NCBI RefSeq assembly: GCF_029891575.1
Contig: NZ_JARZHF010000005.1
Coordinates: forward strand, 62,001-126,000
Source of the DNA: Salipaludibacillus daqingensis
Lineage (GTDB): Bacteria; Bacillota; Bacilli; Bacillales; Salisediminibacteriaceae
DNA length: 64,000 bases
Reading direction: 5' to 3'
Position 1 is the first letter of the stretch. Every line of letters starts with the position of its first letter. Shown here one piece after another: positions 56,479 to 64,000 of this stretch. The notes under the pieces were generated by a model. The model was not told where the DNA came from. It did no database searches and was given only the letters and a program-made list of their open reading frames with translations. Position numbers and translations under genes: made by a program.

Positions 56479-57045
56479 CTATTGATCTTCCGTCGGGCCA
56501 TCCCATTCAGTCATGCCTGGTTTCACATTAAATACTTTTTCATATCCTTTATCCGTTAATTGCTGCGCTGCCATGTTACTTCTATTCCCTGTTCGACATA
56601 CAACATAAATTTCTTTATCTTTGTTAATTTCATCCATTCTATCTTCCAATTCACCTAATGGAATGGAAACGGAACCAGGTATATGAGAGAAAACATATTC
56701 TGCCGGCTCTCGAACATCTAAAATTGTGATATCATCACCATTAATTTTCCCTTTTAATTCGTCATTTTGAACAATGTTAGGGAATTCTTTTTCTTCTTTT
56801 GTTTCACTAGGATCTGACTTACGAAGATAATGGTAAAGAACATCTCCATCTTCTTTAGAACCTAAATATTGATTACCAGTGTTTTTAGCCCATCCTTTCA
56901 TATCTGCTAAAGAACCTCGGTCTGTTGCTTCTACTAGTAATACCTGCCCTGGTTCGATCTGATCCATCGTTTTTTTCGTTTTAACAACTGGCATTGGGCA
57001 AGCTAAACCTTTTGCGTCTAAGACTTTGTCTACTTTAATACTCAT
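56479..57045 (-). CDS. TusA-rhodanese fusion (CstA-like)
   Basis: A 188-residue sulfurtransferase. The N-terminal TusA domain has Cys16 in CPMPVVKTKK, and the C-terminal rhodanese domain has the active loop CRTGNRS. It resembles two of the three domains of staphylococcal CstA. It would pass persulfide sulfur to the downstream dioxygenase. Start ATG 57045 follows AAGGAGGAA. First gene of the cluster; two CstR-like sites lie upstream. Confidence 0.88.
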   Translation of the reverse strand: MSIKVDKVLDAKGLACPMPVVKTKKTMDQIEPGQVLLVEATDRGSLADMKGWAKNTGNQYLGSKEDGDVLYHYLRKSDPSETKEEKEFPNIVQNDELKGKINGDDITILDVREPAEYVFSHIPGSVSIPLGELEDRMDEINKDKEIYVVCRTGNRSNMAAQQLTDKGYEKVFNVKPGMTEWDGPTEDQ

Positions 57046-57364
57046 TAAATATTTCCTCCTTATATAATAAATTAATTGTCGACTTATACCTTGCGGGGTA
57101 TTAAAATGATTAAAAAAATATAGCAACATAAAATTGCTGTTAATCTTTATATCTAACTATTACCCCTACAGGTATAGTAATAAACATTGAGATAAATGTC
57201 AAGGGGAAAAACTATTTTTCTTAATTAATCTTATTGACCAATGAATTTACGCTTTTGCACGTTCATTTATTTCACTCAAAAAAATAATAATTATTCTAAT
57301 CTATTTTTATAATAACACCCTCAAAGTAAACAAATGCTCACTTTGAGGGCTTTATATTACCTAG
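57046..57364. promoter_or_regulatory. Two CsoR/CstR-like operators upstream of the sulfur operon
   Basis: TATACCTTGCGGGGTATT (57085-57102) and TTACCCCTACAGGTAT (57160-57175, inside the larger palindrome ACTAT...ATAGT, 57156-57178) are related to CsoR/CstR operators (TACCCC...GGTA). A minus-strand -35 TTGCTA and -10 TAATAC lie around 57100-57125, so the nearer site overlaps the promoter. The remaining part holds the terminator of the next small gene. Confidence 0.6.
57318..57349 (-). terminator. Terminator of the lmo0937-like gene
   Basis: Perfect stem CCCTCAAAGT (57318-57327) with ACTTTGAGGG (57340-57349). The T-run after it is short. Confidence 0.75.
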
Positions 57365-57502
57365 CTAACGTCCTCTAATCATGTTCACGATGAATACAAT
57401 TAATGCTATAACTAGAATAAGGTGAATAAGCCCACCAGCAATTTCTAAAGCAAATCCTACTATCCAAAATAGAAGTAATATCGAAATTATTGTCCAAATC
57501 AT
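57365..57502 (-). CDS. Lmo0937 family small membrane protein
   Basis: A 45-residue protein with ribosome binding site GGAGGC and ATG at 57502. It starts MIWTIISILLLFWIVGFALE, continues with GGLIHLILVIALIVFIVNMI and ends RGR. This is the pattern of lmo0937 family membrane proteins: two helices with a conserved GGLIHLLLV centre. Function unknown; relatives are stress-induced in some Bacillales. Confidence 0.82.
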   Translation of the reverse strand: MIWTIISILLLFWIVGFALEIAGGLIHLILVIALIVFIVNMIRGR

Positions 57503-57609
57503 AAGTAATGCCTCCTAAACCAATTCATTTTTTACAATCCACTAAAATAGGATTATAGTTAGCTATTACCTGTATAGTCAATTTGTAAACAATGATTATT
57601 AGAAAGCTG

Positions 57610-57924
57610 TCACTTATAGAACTTATCGATCGTTCGATTTAATTCTTCATATGAAATAAACCTTGAACCTCTCCAGTACTCTTTTCCTTTAATAAATAAC
57701 AAAATAGTTGGTGCTGTGAATACTAGATACTGTCCTGAAATTTCCGGAACATCTTCTAGGCGCACTTTAACTATTGGAACTTTTATATTATGAATCGCTC
57801 CATGCTCCATTTGTTGTTCGACTGCATCACAAACGGAACAAGCATCCGTTTTAACGAGTAAAATGGCTATCTCTTGTGTAGTTATAAAATCAGTAAATTC
57901 CTTTATTGATTTTGGCGAATCCAA
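57610..57924 (-). CDS. Thioredoxin family protein
   Basis: A 104-residue thioredoxin-fold protein. The active site reads TDACSVCDAV (CxxC as CSVC, about residues 29-32), and the cis-proline region reads FTAPTILLF. The TTG start at 57924 follows AAGGGGGGG. A palindrome matching the CstR-like sites lies just upstream, so it may belong to the same persulfide response. Confidence 0.85.
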   Translation of the reverse strand: MDSPKSIKEFTDFITTQEIAILLVKTDACSVCDAVEQQMEHGAIHNIKVPIVKVRLEDVPEISGQYLVFTAPTILLFIKGKEYWRGSRFISYEELNRTIDKFYK

Positions 57925-57943
57925 ATTTATTCCCCCCCTTTTA

Positions 57944-57961
57944 AATACCTATGTAGGTATT
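57944..57961. promoter_or_regulatory. CstR-like palindrome upstream of the thioredoxin gene
   Basis: AATACCTATGTAGGTATT has 8-bp perfect arms and shares ATACC/GGTAT with the two operators near 57.1 kb. Confidence 0.5.
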
Positions 57962-58013
57962 ATATGTGTTTTAATATGGAATAGATAGTATATTGCTCAC
58001 TGAGTTTATAGCA

Positions 58014-58901
58014 TCATAAATCAGTTATAAAAGTTAGCGGTTTAGAACTTACACCTATATTTAAAGGAGTCTTCAAATAGATCTCTCCATCCGTATCAAC
58101 CAACATTTTATCGTCTGTTTGAATTTTTAATGTACTTGTTTTCATCATTACAATATTTTCATTTTCTACTTCTTGAATAAATGGGTTTTTTCGCTGAAGC
58201 CACTCTAGAAAAATAGACATACCTCCTTCCTTCACTATAAAAACATTTAACTTACCGTCATCAAGGTACATGTCTTCAAATGGCAGCTCTGTTGTTCCAA
58301 TATAATGACCATTCATAGCAACAATCATCACTGCTTCTCCTTCAAGGTGCTCCGATGCTGTCTTGAGATTATATTGAAAAGGATCGGCTTCTTTCGCTGA
58401 TTTTAAAGCGCTCAACAGATAGCTCAATGATCCGGTTACTTCTTTCATTCCTTCATCTATATTTTCTGACACTTTTGTGATAAGGCCAATTCCTACGAAG
58501 TTTGTAAAAACACGTCCATTTACAAATCCAATATCTACGATTTTCTTATTTCGCCTTAACGCTACGACACATGCTTCAGCAACAGTTAAAGGAAGTTGTA
58601 ATGACCTAGCGAAATCATTGCACGTACCATTGGGAAGAATGGCCACTAAAGGGGAATTAGTCAATCTCGCCAAACCGTTTACACACTCATGGACCGTTCC
58701 ATCTCCGCCCATTACAAATAAGATGTCTACCTCTTCTCCACGTTCATAACTAATTCGTTCTAAATCACCTGGTTTACTCCCCTTAACAATAGTCAGTTCT
58801 TCTATTTTTTCAGAAAGAATTCCTACTGCAACTCCAATATCATGTTGAATGTCATTTTGACCAGCTTTGCTGTTGTATAAAATCATACCTTTTGCATACA
58901 T
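58014..58901 (-). CDS. YegS/DagK-type lipid kinase
   Basis: A 295-residue diacylglycerol-kinase-fold enzyme. The N-terminal NSKAGQND and the ATP motif MGGDGTVHECVNGL are intact, with the later PNGTCNDFARSLQLP. It phosphorylates a lipid such as diacylglycerol. Start ATG 58901 follows GGGAG. Two-domain length is normal. Monocistronic. Confidence 0.88.
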   Translation of the reverse strand: MYAKGMILYNSKAGQNDIQHDIGVAVGILSEKIEELTIVKGSKPGDLERISYERGEEVDILFVMGGDGTVHECVNGLARLTNSPLVAILPNGTCNDFARSLQLPLTVAEACVVALRRNKKIVDIGFVNGRVFTNFVGIGLITKVSENIDEGMKEVTGSLSYLLSALKSAKEADPFQYNLKTASEHLEGEAVMIVAMNGHYIGTTELPFEDMYLDDGKLNVFIVKEGGMSIFLEWLQRKNPFIQEVENENIVMMKTSTLKIQTDDKMLVDTDGEIYLKTPLNIGVSSKPLTFITDL

Positions 58902-59103
58902 GTTTCCAACTCCCATCCTTGTCATCCTTTTGAAACTATACCCGTTTTAAAAGGAAGTCATTCTCGTCGCTATCTTTTTCATAATGATGGTAAAATAAGT
59001 ATTCACTCATTTCTTTTATTTTCATTAAACAAAAACGCAATTTTTCATATTTAATTTAATACCAGGCTAATTCTAATAAATTATTACTATAGTTAAGACA
59101 ATG

Positions 59104-59145
59104 CTCGAATTTAATGCAGATAAAAATTTCCGCATTAAATTCGAG
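59104..59145. repeat. 14-bp perfect inverted repeat
   Basis: CTCGAATTTAATGC (59104-59117) and GCATTAAATTCGAG (59132-59145) form a stem with a 14-nt loop. It lies between divergent genes, where no terminator is expected. It could be a regulatory hairpin in the leader of the glycosyltransferase gene or a mobile-element remnant. Confidence 0.55.
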
Positions 59146-59208
59146 TTTATCAAAAAGTATTATTAGATTGTCTAAAAATTCAACTCTCATTTAGGAGGTT
59201 TCACTTGG

Positions 59209-60345
59209 ATGTTAATGATATTGTCTATTTTCGTATTCTTAGGAGCCCTTTTCATTTTTTTCCAGTGGTATTATGGTACTAAAAACCTTGCAATACTTGA
59301 TAATTACCCACGCCATTTACCAAGTAGCACGCCATTTATTAGTGTCATAGTTGCCGCAAAAAATGAAGAGAAAGAAATCTATAAAAGTATTCACTCTCTA
59401 TTAGATCAGCATTATCCATCGTATGAAGTCATTGTTACAAATGACCGCTCTACAGATGAGACCTTAACGTTTCTAAAACAATTAAAAGAAACACATCGTA
59501 ATCGAAAGAAACTAACTATCACAACCATTCATTCTCTCCCACATGGTTGGCTCGGCAAAAATCACGCTTTATATGAAGGAACTAAACTTGCTAAAGGTGA
59601 ATGGTTACTATTTGCGGATGGAGACGTAATATTTTCAAAAGAGACGCTGACTAAATCAGTTCATTGCGTCACCAAAAATAAGCTTGATCATTTGACTATC
59701 ATTCCTGAAAATATCGGTGGCTCTTTGGCCTATAGGGCATTTCATAGCTATTGGAGTATCTTAGGTGTGTGGAATTTTATACAGTTAAAACACGCTGGGG
59801 TAGGAGCTTATAACATGCTTCGATCAAGTGTTTATGAAAAAATTGGGACACATCGTTCTTTAGCTATGGTTCCGGATGATGATTTAAAATTAGGGAAAAG
59901 GGTTGTCCAAACAGGTTATCGCCAACAGCTAGGTTTTGGGAAAAACTTAATTCGGATTCAATGGTATAAGAACATCCCTCAAGTGATAACTGGATTGGAA
60001 AAAAATTTATTTGCCTTTATGCGATACAGCGTATTTTTAGTTATGCTCTTTTCAATACTTCTTTTCATGTTTCATGTATTACCTTTCATCGGAATTACTT
60101 CTTCCGATTTGTTAACGAGAGTGTTCTTTTTAGCTACTATATTCATTTATGCAACAATGTACTGGTATAATAAGAAATTTGTAAAAGATTCTCCGTGGTT
60201 TTTCTTATTCATGCCTTTAAATGGTTTATTATTTATCTTATGTCTTTGTCGATCCGCATTCGTCACAATAAAAAATGGTCGGATAGAATGGCGAGGAACC
60301 CATTACTCTCTTAAAGAATTACGTCAACAGATGAAAAATCAATAA
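59209..60345 (+). CDS. Membrane glycosyltransferase family 2
   Basis: A 378-residue membrane-bound GT2 enzyme. An N-terminal helix (LSIFVFLGALFIFFQW) is followed by the catalytic domain with SVIVAAKNEEKEI, the DxD-type LFADGDVIFS and the acceptor motif MVPDDDLKLGKRVV. Three or four C-terminal helices follow (about 275-345). It resembles carotenoid/hopanoid glycosyltransferases such as CrtQ or HpnB, but no carotenoid genes are nearby. Start after AGGAGGT. Confidence 0.85.
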   Translation: MLMILSIFVFLGALFIFFQWYYGTKNLAILDNYPRHLPSSTPFISVIVAAKNEEKEIYKSIHSLLDQHYPSYEVIVTNDRSTDETLTFLKQLKETHRNRKKLTITTIHSLPHGWLGKNHALYEGTKLAKGEWLLFADGDVIFSKETLTKSVHCVTKNKLDHLTIIPENIGGSLAYRAFHSYWSILGVWNFIQLKHAGVGAYNMLRSSVYEKIGTHRSLAMVPDDDLKLGKRVVQTGYRQQLGFGKNLIRIQWYKNIPQVITGLEKNLFAFMRYSVFLVMLFSILLFMFHVLPFIGITSSDLLTRVFFLATIFIYATMYWYNKKFVKDSPWFFLFMPLNGLLFILCLCRSAFVTIKNGRIEWRGTHYSLKELRQQMKNQ

Positions 60346-60541
60346 ACTAATATTTATCTATGTTTATATGGCAGTCTGATTGCTACAAATGAAGTAAACT
60401 ATATTTCTTTACGGAGGATGTATTATAATGGAATAATCTGCTATGATTAAATATATGTGTAAAGAGGATTAATATTGGAATAATAAACCATAGGTATCGA
60501 TTTCACCTTACATGTCAAAAGAAAGAATGGAGTGCTGGTCC

Positions 60542-61693
60542 ATGACTAAAAAACATGCATGGATATTTACCAGACTATTATTAGTCATCGTTGTCATTCT
60601 CTCATTAATATGGATTATCGGATGGCTATTCACAGTCTCTTACCCTTTTTGGATCGCAGCGCTGCTTGTTTGGATGTTTTATCCACTTATCCGATTTTTC
60701 AAAAATAAAGCTCACCTTCCAAATTCGTTAGCGGTTCTTGTAACGCTTCTTCTCGGAATCAGTACTTTAGTAGGAGCGATTACAGGAATTGTTTTTTTAA
60801 TCATGTTTGGTGTACGTAGAATTTCTGATTTTGTCCCTCAATGGATTCAAACGACGGCATTTCAAATGCAACATTTTTTTAATGAATCAATCTTCCCTAT
60901 TTGGCAAAAAGTTACAGGTGCAATGGACTCCCTTACACCAGAACAGCAAGCAACCCTACAAGATGGAATTGCTACACTAGGAAGTAGGCTAGCTGAAAAC
61001 CTCACAGATATTGGACAAGGTCTTGCAGATGGACTGGCCCATGTCCTTATTATCGTTCCAACTTTTTTAATCGTGTTTTTGTTTGTTTTTATTGCTTTTT
61101 ATTTTATTGGAAAAGATTGGGAACGAATATTTAAAAGAATTTATCTCACTACTCCAGCTCCCGTGTTAAAAAAAGCTAAAGCTTTTAAAACAATGTTTCA
61201 ATTTCGAGTGATTGGATTTGTTCAAGCACAGCTTATATTAATGTTTGTTGCATCTATCGTGGTTTTGATCGGATTAGCCATTCTACGTGTCGAGTATGCC
61301 TTAACGATTGCAATGATTATAGGAATTGCAGAAATTTTGCCTTATTTAGGTTCTGGAACGATTCTTATTCCATGGTTTATATATATGTTCTTCACAGGAA
61401 ATATTAGTATGGGGATTGGGTTAGCAATCGTTTATGGAGTCACTGTTGGCATTCGTCAATCCATTGAGCCGAAAATATTGTCTTCAAGCATGAATTTAAA
61501 TGCATTAGCTGTGTTATTATCTTTATTTATTGGTTTTCAAATTTTTGGAATCGTTGGGGTTTTCCTTGGACCTCTTATTCTAGTTGTATTAGTAATTTTT
61601 AAAGATATTGGCGTCGGTCATGAACTATTTGTATTTATTCGAGATGGATTTAAGCATGATGATCCACCGAATAAAATTTACTATAAAAAGTAG
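60542..61693 (+). CDS. AI-2E/YtvI family permease
   Basis: A 383-residue membrane protein with about eight helices of the AI-2 exporter-like superfamily. IAFYFIGKDWERIFKRI and AEILPYLGSGTILIPW are typical, and EPKILSSSMNLNALAVLLSL is a conserved part. It is closest to the YtvI sporulation proteins. The ATG at 60542 follows GGAG; a longer start at 60512 lacks one. Function unknown. Confidence 0.8.
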   Translation: MTKKHAWIFTRLLLVIVVILSLIWIIGWLFTVSYPFWIAALLVWMFYPLIRFFKNKAHLPNSLAVLVTLLLGISTLVGAITGIVFLIMFGVRRISDFVPQWIQTTAFQMQHFFNESIFPIWQKVTGAMDSLTPEQQATLQDGIATLGSRLAENLTDIGQGLADGLAHVLIIVPTFLIVFLFVFIAFYFIGKDWERIFKRIYLTTPAPVLKKAKAFKTMFQFRVIGFVQAQLILMFVASIVVLIGLAILRVEYALTIAMIIGIAEILPYLGSGTILIPWFIYMFFTGNISMGIGLAIVYGVTVGIRQSIEPKILSSSMNLNALAVLLSLFIGFQIFGIVGVFLGPLILVVLVIFKDIGVGHELFVFIRDGFKHDDPPNKIYYKK

Positions 61694-61721
61694 TTTTCCA
61701 AAGAAATAGGACAATAAAAAG

Positions 61722-61750
61722 GCGCACACTTCTTATTAAGAAGTGTGCGC
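61722..61750. terminator. Bidirectional terminator
   Basis: GCGCACACTTCTTA and TAAGAAGTGTGCGC form a stem of about 14 bp with a one-base centre (61722-61750) between convergent genes. Confidence 0.85.
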
Positions 61751-61772
61751 TTATAAAATGAAAACATCTGTT

Positions 61773-61928
61773 TTATTTATCTTGAAAAAGCTCATGATCA
61801 AAATGAGCTTGGGAATTTCTTTCTGCTTCAGCAATTCGAAACTCCTCAATAAATGTATAAATGATTCTAAGCTCTGTTTCGGATAACTCATCAATTTGTC
61901 GAAGGACATCTTCTTTTGTGATATTCAT
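61773..61928 (-). CDS. Hypothetical 51-residue protein
   Basis: A small gene with an excellent ribosome binding site (GAGGAGGG) before the ATG at 61928. The protein is helical and acidic: MNITKEDVLRQIDELSETEL, then a hydrophobic-charged helix ending FDHELFQDK. No family is recognised. It lies downstream of the TspO-like gene on the same strand, 52 bp away. Confidence 0.65.
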   Translation of the reverse strand: MNITKEDVLRQIDELSETELRIIYTFIEEFRIAEAERNSQAHFDHELFQDK

Positions 61929-61980
61929 TGATGCACCCTCCTCTTAGCTAAATTCTGTACTACTATAACTTTACCCATTC

Positions 61981-62760
61981 TTAAGATTCTTCAACCATTA
62001 ATTTAAAGTATCCTTTGTTTAGAAAGAAATTAATCACTGTAAAAGCTGTTAGTATCCCAGCTACAACAAATGCACTTAAACCTAAAGCTGGATATTCACT
62101 ATATCTTTCTAATCCAATTCCGATAAAAGCCCAAATAAATACGAGTGGGAATATGACATCCTTTTGAGAAATGGTAAACCAAGCACCTAATAATAGTGCG
62201 ATAATTAACAAGGCAATCGACCACGCTTCAGGTGATAATACGAAACCTTGCTCAAAACCAATTGTGTTAAAAAAGATACCTACATTTACGATTGTTGCTA
62301 CTGATATCCAACCAATGTAGATGGAGAAAGGCAACCTCATCCAAACACTCGTTCCATCCACAGAGTGTATCCTCCGATAAATGACAATTAAATTTATTAA
62401 GAGAGCTACCATGACAAACAATGTAGTCACAAAAAATTCATAATGAAACAAAAGAAGCCAACCAATATTTAAAATAGCATTCACTAGAAAAGCATACCCT
62501 ACGTTTAAATATGCTTGTTGATCCTTCTTATGTTTCGTAAAGAACGGTCTTACAACCCAAAAAACGAGAAATAGATAAATAACACTCCAAATGCTAAATA
62601 CATACCCCGCTGGTGTGAATAAAACATTCAATTGATCTGATATGTCACCTGTTGTTAAATTATTAAAAGGTAATATATTCGCAAGTGCATTGATGACAAT
62701 AACTGCAACTAAAGATGCAACATTAATCCAATATATGAGTTTATGTTTGAATTGTTTCAT
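61981..62760 (-). CDS. TspO/MBR-like tryptophan-rich sensory protein
   Basis: A 259-residue membrane protein with about eight helices. The motif LFTPAGYVFSIWSVIYLFLV is the TspO/MBR signature, but the protein is longer than the usual five-helix TspO (about 160), with three extra C-terminal helices (about 170-250). Bacterial TspO proteins bind tetrapyrroles; the ligand here is unknown. Start ATG 62760 follows GGGGAG. Confidence 0.75.
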   Translation of the reverse strand: MKQFKHKLIYWINVASLVAVIVINALANILPFNNLTTGDISDQLNVLFTPAGYVFSIWSVIYLFLVFWVVRPFFTKHKKDQQAYLNVGYAFLVNAILNIGWLLLFHYEFFVTTLFVMVALLINLIVIYRRIHSVDGTSVWMRLPFSIYIGWISVATIVNVGIFFNTIGFEQGFVLSPEAWSIALLIIALLLGAWFTISQKDVIFPLVFIWAFIGIGLERYSEYPALGLSAFVVAGILTAFTVINFFLNKGYFKLMVEES

Positions 62761-62895
62761 AATGACAAGTCTCCCCGTTAAAATCAATTACTATACTTTT
62801 ACCCATACTGGGCAAGTTTTAACCATTAGTCTATCCTGAAAAGTTTAGAGCGTGATACACTAAGTTAACTGAATAAATTTACCTAGGAGGTCACG

Positions 62896-64000
62896 ATGAA
62901 TTTATTACAAAAAAAAGCAAGTAAGTTAGATAACGACGATTTCCTTTCGCAATATCGCGATGAATTTTATTATCCTGCTTCATCCCCAATATACTTAGAC
63001 GGAAATTCCTTAGGACTAATGTCAAAACGAGCAGAATCCAGTTTAATAAAAAGCATGAATGATTGGAAAACGTTCGCTATTGATGGCTGGACAGAAGGAA
63101 CGGACCCATGGTTATATTACTCTGAAACATTATCAAAACTTACAGCACCTCTGATTGGTGCTAGAGAATCTGAGGTGACGGTGACAGGATCGATTACGAC
63201 AAACCTTCATCAACTTGTTGCTTCTTTATATCAACCAAAAGGGAAGCGAAAGAAAATATTAACAGATGAACTAGCGTTTCCTACAGACGTTTACGTTTTA
63301 GAAAGTCAGTTGATTTTGCATGGGGAAGACCCTATGGAATCCTTAATAAAAGTGAAAAGTACTGATGGACATACGTTAAATGAAGAAGATATCATTGATC
63401 AAATGAATGATGATGTTTGTTTAATCTTGCTTCCAACAGTATTTTATCGAAGTGGCCAACTCCTTAATATAAACAAATTGACGAAAGCAGCCCATGATCG
63501 CGGAATAATCATTGGCTTTGACTTAGCACACTCCATCGGTGTCGTCCCTCATGATTTAAATCATTCCGAATGTGATTTTGCTGTTTGGTGTACATATAAA
63601 TATTTAAATAGTGGTCCAGGTGGAGTTGCAGGTTTATTTATTCACGAGAGACACCACGGTCGAGTACCCGGCTTAACTGGGTGGTTTGGATCAGATAAAA
63701 CAAAACAATTTGATATGGCGCATACATTTACACCAGCAAATAATGCAAGTGCTTATCAGTTAGGAACGCCTCATATCTTCAGCATGGCTCCTCTCTTAGG
63801 TTCCCTAGAGATGTTTGAAGAAATAGGAATGAAGTGTGTTAGAGAAAAGTCTCTGACACTAACAAGTTACTTAAGAGAAGCATTTGAAGACCTTAACAAA
63901 TTGGATAATAAGTTCATCGTCATAACACCTTACGAAGACGTTCGTAGAGGGGGGCATATTGCCGTCACTCATCCAGATGCAGCACGTATTTGCAAAGATT
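62896..64000 (+). CDS. kynU: Kynureninase, 5' part (runs off the window)
   Basis: PLP enzyme that cleaves kynurenine to anthranilate and alanine in tryptophan breakdown. The 368 visible residues start with MNLLQKKASKLDNDDFLSQY after AGGAGG. YLDGNSLGLM near residue 35 is the family start motif. The PLP lysine is in WCTYKYLNSGPGG (about 235), with the Asp of FDLAHSIGV. LTGWFGSDKTKQFDMAHTF is conserved. The gene is open to the last base, so it is cut by the window end. Divergent from the TspO-like gene. Confidence 0.93.
   Translation, partial: MNLLQKKASKLDNDDFLSQYRDEFYYPASSPIYLDGNSLGLMSKRAESSLIKSMNDWKTFAIDGWTEGTDPWLYYSETLSKLTAPLIGARESEVTVTGSITTNLHQLVASLYQPKGKRKKILTDELAFPTDVYVLESQLILHGEDPMESLIKVKSTDGHTLNEEDIIDQMNDDVCLILLPTVFYRSGQLLNINKLTKAAHDRGIIIGFDLAHSIGVVPHDLNHSECDFAVWCTYKYLNSGPGGVAGLFIHERHHGRVPGLTGWFGSDKTKQFDMAHTFTPANNASAYQLGTPHIFSMAPLLGSLEMFEEIGMKCVREKSLTLTSYLREAFEDLNKLDNKFIVITPYEDVRRGGHIAVTHPDAARICKD

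Overview
The window is an AT-rich chromosomal segment of a low-GC Gram-positive bacterium, almost certainly a member of the Bacillaceae. Most genes have strong AGGAGG-type ribosome binding sites, rho-independent terminators are frequent, and many genes have clear Bacillus relatives (pdaA, rlmCD, yfkAB, yfkD, mreBH, ytvI, fbpB-like, lmo0937-like). The respiratory arsenate reductase and an acidic lipoprotein would suit a halotolerant or alkaliphilic facultative anaerobe, but that is inference. I saw no rRNA, tRNA, prophage, intact insertion sequence or CRISPR array.

Layout. 0-4.4 kb: katG with a PerR-like box, then a TetR regulator, membrane protein and GNAT acetyltransferase that share a duplicated operator. 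4.4-25.8 kb: housekeeping genes (RlmCD, AlkA-type glycosylase, GAF protein, PdaA, DoxX, class I fumarase, phosphatase, lipoprotein, YfkAB, YfkD, a TPR/degenerate dynamin-like protein, MATE, OsmC, MFS, an aeRF1-like protein, MBL hydrolase, SCP2 protein, PlsC), with a DnaA-box cluster next to a 46-codon fbpB-like gene near 24.1 kb.

25.9-36.8 kb: an arsenic region, all on the minus strand. A tatA-arrA-arrB-torD-(polyferredoxin)-nrfD operon encodes a Tat-exported molybdenum reductase. Its active-site residues fit dissimilatory arsenate reductase ArrA. It is followed by a second operon, HesB-like-arsD-arsA-arsB, for arsenite efflux. Arsenate respired by ArrBA would yield arsenite, which ArsD, ArsA and ArsB would export. 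The ars promoter sits inside four TTATATAA palindromes spaced exactly 16 bp apart, and an Fnr/Crp-like site lies upstream of tatA. No arsR or arr two-component regulator is present in the window.

37-52 kb: acylphosphatase, an orphan lysine/ornithine N-hydroxylase, photolyase, an Eis-type acetyltransferase, aldehyde dehydrogenase, a TetR regulator with a small-multidrug-export protein, a D-threonine aldolase-like enzyme, a PAS-GGDEF protein, a MazG-like NTPase, a MOSC protein, an acyl-CoA dehydrogenase and MreBH. A short dispersed GGCACTAT repeat occurs between 44.8 and 50.7 kb.

52-58 kb: a reactive-sulfur module (TusA-rhodanese fusion, rhodanese-persulfide dioxygenase-like fusion, TusA, SulP transporter, beta-carbonic anhydrase, methyltransferase, thioredoxin-like protein). 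Three sites resemble CsoR/CstR operators. 58-64 kb: lipid kinase, membrane glycosyltransferase, YtvI-like permease, small hypothetical gene, TspO-like protein and the 5' part of a kynureninase gene that runs off the window.
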